Positions 35,658 through 64,000 of a stretch of DNA of 64,000 nt are shown here, one piece after another. The position numbers and the translations under genes were made by a program. How positions within the stretch are numbered: the stretch's first letter is position 1; each line of letters begins with the position of its first letter. Below the pieces are notes generated by a model that worked only from the letters and a program-made list of their open reading frames with translations, did not search any database and had not been told where the DNA came from. Location: contig CM049313.1 in NCBI GenBank assembly GCA_026874595.1, forward strand, positions 55,100,159-55,164,158. The letters run 5' to 3'. The stretch is from Sipunculus nudus. Lineage: Eukaryota; Annelida; Sipuncula; Golfingiida; Sipunculidae.

Positions 35658-36133
35658 TAAAGCTAGGGTTCCTTTTACGCGGTTGCGGCCGCGGTACGGT
35701 CGCGGTTGCAGATAGAGTAGAACATATGATATTACGAAGGACTGATTCCTTTTATGCGATTGCGGTCGCGGTACTTATCCGACCCGTCATCCGACAGATT
35801 TTTGTCGGATCATGTAGCGACCGATCCGACAAAAATATTAAACGTATGGGGTCGGACGAGGAATCCCGCTGAATTTTATACGTCACATATAGGGGTTTCC
35901 CCAGGATTATATCGTGTTTATCAGTAAATGTCACGATTAAAAACGTTTTCCGCCTGCATGAAAACACCGATTTAAATTATTGTGAATATAGGAAACACAT
36001 GGGAATATGGAATATTGGAAATACATGTATCGTACATTATATTACATATACAAAAATCGTTTTTAATCCGCAATCGCGACCGCATAAAAGGAATCGCCCT
36101 TGCCGCAACCGCATAAAAGGAATTATAGCTTTA
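35658..36133. mobile_element. Nested inverted-repeat element inside the fold-back element (476 bp)
   Basis: TAAAGCTA and a TTCCTTTTACGCGGTTGCGG-type arm on the left pair with CCGCAACCGCATAAAAGGAA and TAGCTTTA on the right. Each arm carries two tandem versions of the TTCCTTTTAYGCGRTTGCGG motif. The interior has a perfect 12-bp hairpin (TTTTTGTCGGAT at 35799-35810, ATCCGACAAAAA at 35824-35835). The GC-rich, CpG-containing arms contrast with the AT-rich host. The target duplication is unclear. Confidence 0.65.
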
Positions 36134-36583
36134 TTTTGTATTATACCTACATTAGGGTGCAGCTTTATTTTTTCAGGATGTTTGACTTAACTCATAAAAT
36201 TAAACATATGAATTTTACAGGGCTCAAATATATTTTCCTTAAAAAAAATACATCATATAGGCGAACCTTTTTAATTATGCGGGACCGTGAAATTGGCATG
36301 CATGAAAATATCCAGCTCATCTAACATAATATTTCGAACCACTAGTCTGTAAAGATGTTGAAATTGTTGAAACCATAGGGCATTAAATTAGCAAAAACTA
36401 TAACTCTCAGTGAAATATGGTGCTCTGCTGAAAATTATTTCATATATTTATTTTTTTTTATTTCCATGCGAGACACTATAACATTGATATTAAGATCAGT
36501 TATTTTCCAGATGTTGTACCTGTATAATGGGCCGTTTTTCGTAAAATGACCTTCATGTGTACACGCACACACATATATATTTG

Positions 36584-37230
36584 AAGGAAAGAAATTTTAA
36601 TTTATTTACATAAAAAATTTAAAATAGGCTTATAATATATCATGTTTTTATATCTTACCTGTAGAGAGAGACGATGAGCGCGGTAGAAGTTGAACATAGA
36701 AAGAATGATGAAATAAATGTTCCACATAAATCTACAACCACAGATACAATTTCTATTTATGTATAAGTTTATTTATTTCTGCAGTTAACCAGTGCGTTGA
36801 ACGAACAGCAAATGTGGTTCCTTGCTGATGTCCCGACGGTCTTATAATCCGGCCCTATTCACGTGAACTGAGAGACCTTTCAAAGGCGGAGTCTCTGCCC
36901 GGAGAGTATGAATCCTTCCCACATTGCATTGCGACAAATGGCTACATTGGATACACAGCGTTGCGTGGGTTGTACAAGAAAGAACCTGTAAAATAAGACT
37001 TTTTGTCAGTTAGAATGTAAAATCATGCATGCAAAAGGTTAGTAAATATAGTGTTTATAAGCCTGATGCAATTTCTTCGAGTGATCAGACCTGTCATCTC
37101 CTCCGAGGGCCCTCGACCTATCGTTGCAAATACGTTGCGGAGTGTCTACATTGAATTTGCATTGGGCCCATGGACCGTGATGTCCGTCCAGCAGAAGTAT
37201 CATAGGACATAGAGGTCCATGTATGGACTA
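36584..37230 (-). repeat. Right terminal inverted repeat of the fold-back element (intact)
   Basis: Near-perfect reverse complement of the left arm without the 839-bp insertion. On the minus strand it carries CTCTCTACAG then GTAAGATAT, the mirror image of the donor-like site in the left arm. Confidence 0.85.
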
Positions 37231-37439
37231 GGACTAGGGTACAGTATAACCAGAAGCCTTAATTGTGGGTTCAGTTACTGTTTTAGCCCCCTGAAGTTCA
37301 GCCCCGTATATGCACCTATACCCTCATTTGTACTGTAACCGAACTTTATAAGTCGTAAATATAAATTATGTGGTTACCTCCTGTGTCCAACTGCTGGTTG
37401 GGGTTCCCTTGGTATTTATCAAGCTTTTGCACACGGCAT

Positions 37440-38250
37440 ACGGCCGGGGACCTAAAGCCTGGATGTCGGAAGTCAGATGTGGTATGCCACGTCGCCTGCT
37501 GGGTCGGATGGCAAGCCGGACGTCGAGCTCGGATGTCATAACTGTACACCAATAAATAGAAGAATTATATATGTGTGTTACCGGTGTAATTAATGCATGA
37601 ACGTATATGAACTTACAAATATTGTATTTTTAAGTAGAGCTACTTTCAGCTCTATATTAAAAAAAAGTAATTAATATTGCGACATTCACATAATCTAGTA
37701 TCTGTGATATTTCAAAGGCCTCGAGGATAGTCAAATGATTTTATTGTTTTCATAATTAAAATTAATTAAATTTGCGTTTCTTGATAATCGGCTACTTAGA
37801 CATATAAAACAAATATAATTTCAGCATTAAAGCTACATATCATGGAGAAATTATAAGGGGGGCTTATTTTGCACAATCCAATTGTATTGTATGCCATATA
37901 TGTAAGCTGTAATAAAAATTAACAATTATTGAAATATATATATATCTCAAATATGAGTCATATTCCTAGGTGTCATGGACAGACATGATCGAACAATAAC
38001 AATATATAATTATTTACGGTTCAAAATATGTTTATTTAATTTATTGTATATTCTAAATTTAATTCACATTCATGCAAAAGAGCATACAAAGGAAATACAT
38101 ATTCATCCAATCAGTTTTGATTCTGCTCTTTGCTTGTATACAGTGTGCATCAGAGTCTGACGTCCAGCATTTGGCACCAGGCTTAATTGGCATCGGACTT
38201 GCCATTCAACATCCAACATACGACATTCAGGTTTAGGTCGTACCTAGGTT
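37440..38250. repeat. Imperfect inverted repeat upstream of VPS33B
   Basis: GACCTAAAGCCTGGATGTCGG at about 37449 is the inverted partner of CGACATTCAGGTTTAGGTCG at about 38221. Both arms contain strings of GGATGTCGGA/GACATCC-like motifs for 80-100 bp. It could be a decayed MITE of ~800 bp. Ends and target duplication were not resolved. Confidence 0.4.
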
Positions 38251-38767
38251 ACCGCAAACAATAAATGAAACTACGTGTCATTTTCCCAAATAAATTGAAA
38301 AATAATTAATTCTGGGTACTATAAGATAAAAATATTTTCACATTTTTATTTTCAATACACCTATTTAGAAATTCTATATTAATAATTAATCAATGCGATG
38401 TATTCTAGATTTAGCAGTAATTTTTGTTGTTGCTATTAAAGTAAAAAAAGAATGTAAAGGTATTGTTAAGGGACAAAATGGCAAAGTGACAAGATACAGA
38501 ATAGCTATTTAAATATTAAATGTTTACGCAAATATGTGTTTAATTAATCTGTCTGTGTTTACTGCAGAGCCTGAAAACTGTAGGGTTTTCAGGCTGGAAT
38601 ATTTAAAAGCACCGTGACAAATATATTCCGTTACACCTGGTACCATACATACTGTCATCGACTTCCGAATACGATTTAGAAAGTAGGCGTGCCGAATTCA
38701 CCTAAAACAACAGCATTTATTTAGAATGTTTTAAATATATCGGTGGACTGTTGAGTTCTTAAATATC
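38251..38767. promoter_or_regulatory. VPS33B immediate upstream region
   Basis: AT-rich DNA directly before the VPS33B start codon, the likeliest place for its promoter and 5' UTR. No TATA box, initiator or CpG island could be assigned. The position is inferred only from the ATG. Confidence 0.3.
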
Positions 38768-60376
<21,609 letters not shown>

Positions 60377-61206
60377 GTGATGTAACACCCAGTCAAATCA
60401 ATTCACTCATAATAGTCTACATCCCTACTTTCCCCGTCCATTTATGGTAACGGGTGTGAAAATATAAAAATGTTACTTGTTACTTAGTTATAAAGAGTGG
60501 CACTAGGCTGGAATCTTTTTAAAGTGCTTTCTCCACACATTATTATTTGTCAACTTGTGGTTGACTATAATCAAGAAATATCTTGATTGGTGCCTGATCA
60601 CATGTTTGCAGATAACTCTTTGCAAGTCTGCTCTAAATGGATTCAATGTGTCTTTCCATAAAACAAATTACTGGCAAGTATTATTCACTGATTTAGGTCT
60701 CAGTAATAGGTTTTTGAATGTTTATAAAGTTGACCGAAATATGTTTAAGCCTATATTTGTAAAACTAGGGAATCAAGGACCTGTGATCTGACCATTCTTA
60801 GCATGGCACCTGGTAGATCATGTGACTCCACAAAGGTAAATTCCTACTGGAGCTGTCCCGTTATGTGGATCTGTGTTAAAATTGAATTGGGTCTACCCTG
60901 GCCCCTGTCCAACCTCTGCACATGTCATCTACAACAGTAGATTTTGCATAATCCTGTAACCAGACAAAAATATTGCCCTGTTATGTAGTGAAAAATTAGA
61001 ATGAAATTCTGCTGATGTATATATACTTAGTAAAGTTAGCATTAAAAAATGTAGGCTGATGCCTCAAACAACAACAAAATATCAAAAAGCAAAACAAACA
61101 TAGATTCATGTGAAAACATAACCTCCTTGATGCAGGAATTTATAAAGAAAGGACTCGCTGTACTCAGAATACTCAGAATCTTTAAGAGAAACATTGTTTG
61201 TCAAAA
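60377..61206. other. Start of the last VPS33B intron
   Basis: Non-coding; inspected for the missing final exon without success. Confidence 0.7.
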
Positions 61207-64000
61207 ATAATATACACTCTATACACAGTGGTTATACACAGCAGTCATTCCAGTCTAATATAATATACACTCCGACTCAGTGGTTATATACTTTTATTAT
61301 TCCAGTCAAATACAAAATACACTCCATACTCAGTGGATATACACTACAGTCATTCCAGTCAGATACAAAATACACTCCATACTCAGTGGATATACACTAC
61401 AGTCATTCCAGTCAGATACAAAATACACTCCATACTCAGTGGATACACACTACAGTCATTCCAGTCAGATACAAAATACACTCCATACTCAGTGGATACA
61501 CACTACAGTCATTCCAGTCAGATACAAAATACACTCCATGCTCAGTGGATACACACTGCAGTCATTCCAGTAAGATACAAAATACACTTCATACTCAGTG
61601 GATACACACTACAGTCATTCCAGTCAGATACAAAATACACTCCATACTCAGTGGATACACACTACAGTCATTCCAGTCATATACAAAATACACTCCATAC
61701 TCAGTGGATATACACTACAGTCATTCCAGTCATATACAAAATACACTCCATACTCAGTGGATACACACTACAGTCATTCCAGTCAGATACAAAATACACT
61801 CCATACTCAGTGGATACACACTACAGTCATTCCAGTCAGATACAAAATACACTCCATACTCAGTGGATACACACTTCAGTCATTCCAGTCAGATACAAAA
61901 TACACTCCATGCTCAGTGGATACACACTGCAGTCATTCCAGTAAGATACAAAATACACTCCATACTCAGTGGATACACACTACAGTCATTCCAGTCAGAT
62001 ACAAAATACACTCCATGCTCAGTGGATACACACTACAGTCATTCCAGTCAGATACAAAATACACTCCATGCTCAGTGGATACACACTGCAGTCATTCCAG
62101 TCAGATACAAAATACACTCCATACTCAGTGGATACACACTACAGTCATTCCAGTCATATACAAAATACACTCCATACTCAGTGGATACACACTGCAGTCA
62201 TTCCAGTCATATACAAAATACACTCCATACTCAGTGGATACACACTACAGTCATTCCAGTCAGATACAAAATACACTCCATGCTCAGTGGATACACACTG
62301 CAGTCATTTCAGTCAGATACAAAATACACTTCATAATCAGTGGATACACACTACAGTCATTCAAGTCAGATACAAAATACACTACATACTCAGTGGATAC
62401 ACACTACAGTCATTCCAGTCAGATACAAAATACACTCCATACTCAGTGGATACACACTACAGTCATTCCAGTCAGATACAAAATACACTCCATGCTCAGT
62501 GGATACACACTACAGTTATTCAAGTCAGATACAAAATACACACCATGCTCAGTGGATACACACTGCAGTCATTCCAGTAAGATACAAAATACACTTCATA
62601 CTCAGTGGATACACACTACAGTCATTCCAGTCAGATACAAAATACACTCCATGCTCAGTGGATACACACTACAGTCATTCCAGTCAGATACAAAATACAC
62701 TCCATGCTCAGTGGATACACACTACAGTCATTCCAGTCAGATACAAAATACACTCCATGCTCAGTGGATACACACTGCAGTCATTCCAGTCAGATACACA
62801 TTACAGTCATACTCAGTGGATACACACTACAGTCATTCCAGTCAGATACAAAATACACTCCATGCTCAGTGGATACACACTACAGTCATTCCAGTCAGAT
62901 ACAAAATACACTCCATACTCAGTGGATACACACTGCAGTCATTCCAGTCAGATACCAAATACACTCCATGCTCAGTGGATACACACTACAGTCATTCCAG
63001 TCAGATACCAAATACACTCCATGCTCAGTGGATACACACTACAGTCATTCCAGTCAGATACAAAATACACTCCATGCTCAGTGGATACACACTACAGTCA
63101 TTCGAGTCAGATACAAAATACACTCCATACTCAGTGGATACACACTACAGTCATTCGAGTCAGATACAAAATACACTCCATGCTCAGTGGATACACACTG
63201 CAGTCATTCCAGTAAGATACAAAATACACTTCATATTCAGTGGATACACACTACAGTCATTCCAGTCAGATACAAAATACACTCCATGCTCAGTGGATAC
63301 ACACTACAGTCATTCCAGTCAGATACAAAATACACTCCATGCTCAGTTGATACACACTACAGTCATTCCAGTCAGATACAAAATACACTCCATGCTCAGT
63401 TGATACACACTACAGTCATTCAAGTCAGATACAAAATACACTCCATACTCAGTGGATACACACTACAGTCATTCAAGTCAGATACAAAATACACTCCATG
63501 CTCAGTAGATACACACTGCAGTCATTCCAGTAAGATACAAAATACACTCCATACTCAGTGGATACACATTACAGTCATTCCTGTCAGATACAAAAATACA
63601 CTCCATACTCAGTGGATATACATTACAGTCATTCCAGTCAGATACAAAATACACTCCATGCTCAGTGGATACACACTGCAGTCATTCCAGTAAGATACAA
63701 AATACACTTCATACTCAGTGGATACACACTACAGTCATTCCAGTCAGATACAAAATACACTCCATACTCAGTGGATACACACTGCAGTCATTCCAGTCAG
63801 ATACAAAATACACTCCATACTCAGTGGATACACACTGCAGTCATTCCAGTCAGATACAAAATACACTCCATACTCAGTGGATACACACTACAGTCATTCC
63901 AGTCAGATACAAAATACACTCCATACTCAGTGGATACACACTACAGTCATTCCAGTCATATACAAAATACACTCCATACTCAGTGGATACACACTACAGT
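61207..64000. repeat. 53-bp minisatellite array (about 52 copies, runs off the window)
   Basis: The unit is 53 bp: ATACACTCCATACTCAGTGG, then ATACACACTACAGTCATTCC, then AGTCAGATACAAA. The first two or three copies (61207-61320) are degenerate; the rest differ by a few recurring substitutions (CATACTC/CATGCTC, ACTACAG/ACTGCAG, GTCAGATAC/GTCATATAC/GTAAGATAC). There is a 1-bp loss near 62797-62812 and a 1-bp gain near 63595. Because 53 is not a multiple of 3 and the unit has no stop in any forward frame, the array yields overlapping ORFs up to 601 residues with a 53-residue period. These are not genes. The array most likely lies inside the last intron of VPS33B. Confidence 0.97.

Larger units (their letters stand above)
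33453..37230. mobile_element. Large fold-back DNA transposon with ~650-bp TIRs and 9-bp TSD
   Basis: The left arm, starting TAGTCCATACATGGACC, is the reverse complement of the right arm ending GGTCCATGTATGGACTA. Arms are about 33453-34950 (interrupted by a later insertion) and 36584-37230, roughly 648 bp each once the insertion is removed. They are nearly identical, including long stretches such as GATAGGTCGAGGGCCCTCGG and its complement. GGACTAGGG directly flanks both outer ends (33444-33452 and 37231-37239), a 9-bp target-site duplication. Long TIRs plus a 9-bp duplication point to a Mutator-like (MULE) fold-back element. The 1.6-kb middle has no transposase frame. It occupies the interval between the divergent FAM221B and VPS33B genes. 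Confidence 0.85.

Noticed and set aside
33453-37230. Bidirectional gene duplication (inverted genes) instead of a transposon
   Set aside because: The arms contain no coding exons and are bounded by a precise 9-bp direct duplication.
61194-63693. Overlapping ORFs of up to 601 residues with a perfect 53-residue repeat
   Set aside because: They are readings of the 53-bp minisatellite in each forward frame. The repeated peptide changes identity with frame and there is no non-repeat coding sequence attached.
61207-64000. CRISPR-like regular array
   Set aside because: The whole 53-bp unit is repeated with no unique spacers, and the context is an animal intron.

Overview
The window is animal nuclear DNA: AT-rich, intron-rich, and dense in repeats. 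The repeat content points to a mollusc, probably a bivalve: (GTCC)n-bearing elements with an AGCTCAGCTGA head, tRNA-derived SINEs, Helitrons and MITEs. No bacterial operons, CRISPR arrays or plausible rRNA/tRNA genes are present. The order-level guess is inference from repeat style and protein similarity.

Two protein-coding genes could be rebuilt exon by exon with consensus splice sites and continuous phase. (1) On the minus strand, seven coding exons between 32874 and 18307 encode a complete 316-residue FAM221B-like Cys/His-rich protein. (2) On the plus strand, seventeen exons from 38768 to 60376 encode the first 557 residues of VPS33B, the Sec1/Munc18-family protein of the CHEVI tethering complex. 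Its last ~60 residues are not in the window and should lie beyond the right edge, past a large minisatellite. The two genes are head to head, with start codons 5.9 kb apart. A third, partial exon (2-151, +) at the left edge looks like the C-terminus of an unidentified hydrophobic protein.

Layout: 1-18.3 kb is almost entirely repeats and non-coding DNA. It holds a terminal exon, a SINE, two long (GTCC)n-bearing elements, two small MITE-like inverted repeats, a reverse SINE, and a near-identical tandem duplication whose second copy has 1.03 kb of extra sequence. 18.3-32.9 kb is FAM221B; its first intron carries a non-autonomous Helitron, ending 17 bases from a splice acceptor AG, and a 989-bp terminal-inverted-repeat element with a 9-bp target duplication. 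33.4-37.2 kb, between the divergent genes, is a 3.78-kb fold-back element with ~650-bp terminal inverted repeats and a 9-bp target duplication. That element is itself interrupted by a second insertion and contains a nested inverted repeat. 38.8-60.4 kb is VPS33B, whose introns hold a third (GTCC)n element, two MITEs, a second Helitron copy, SINE fragments and AT microsatellites. 61.2-64.0 kb is an array of about 52 copies of a 53-bp unit. It is open in all three forward frames and so produces long spurious ORFs.

The most notable material is mobile DNA and its relation to the genes: Helitron termini readable at base level in two copies, a Helitron end that may donate an in-frame splice acceptor, and a large Mutator-like fold-back element occupying the shared promoter interval.
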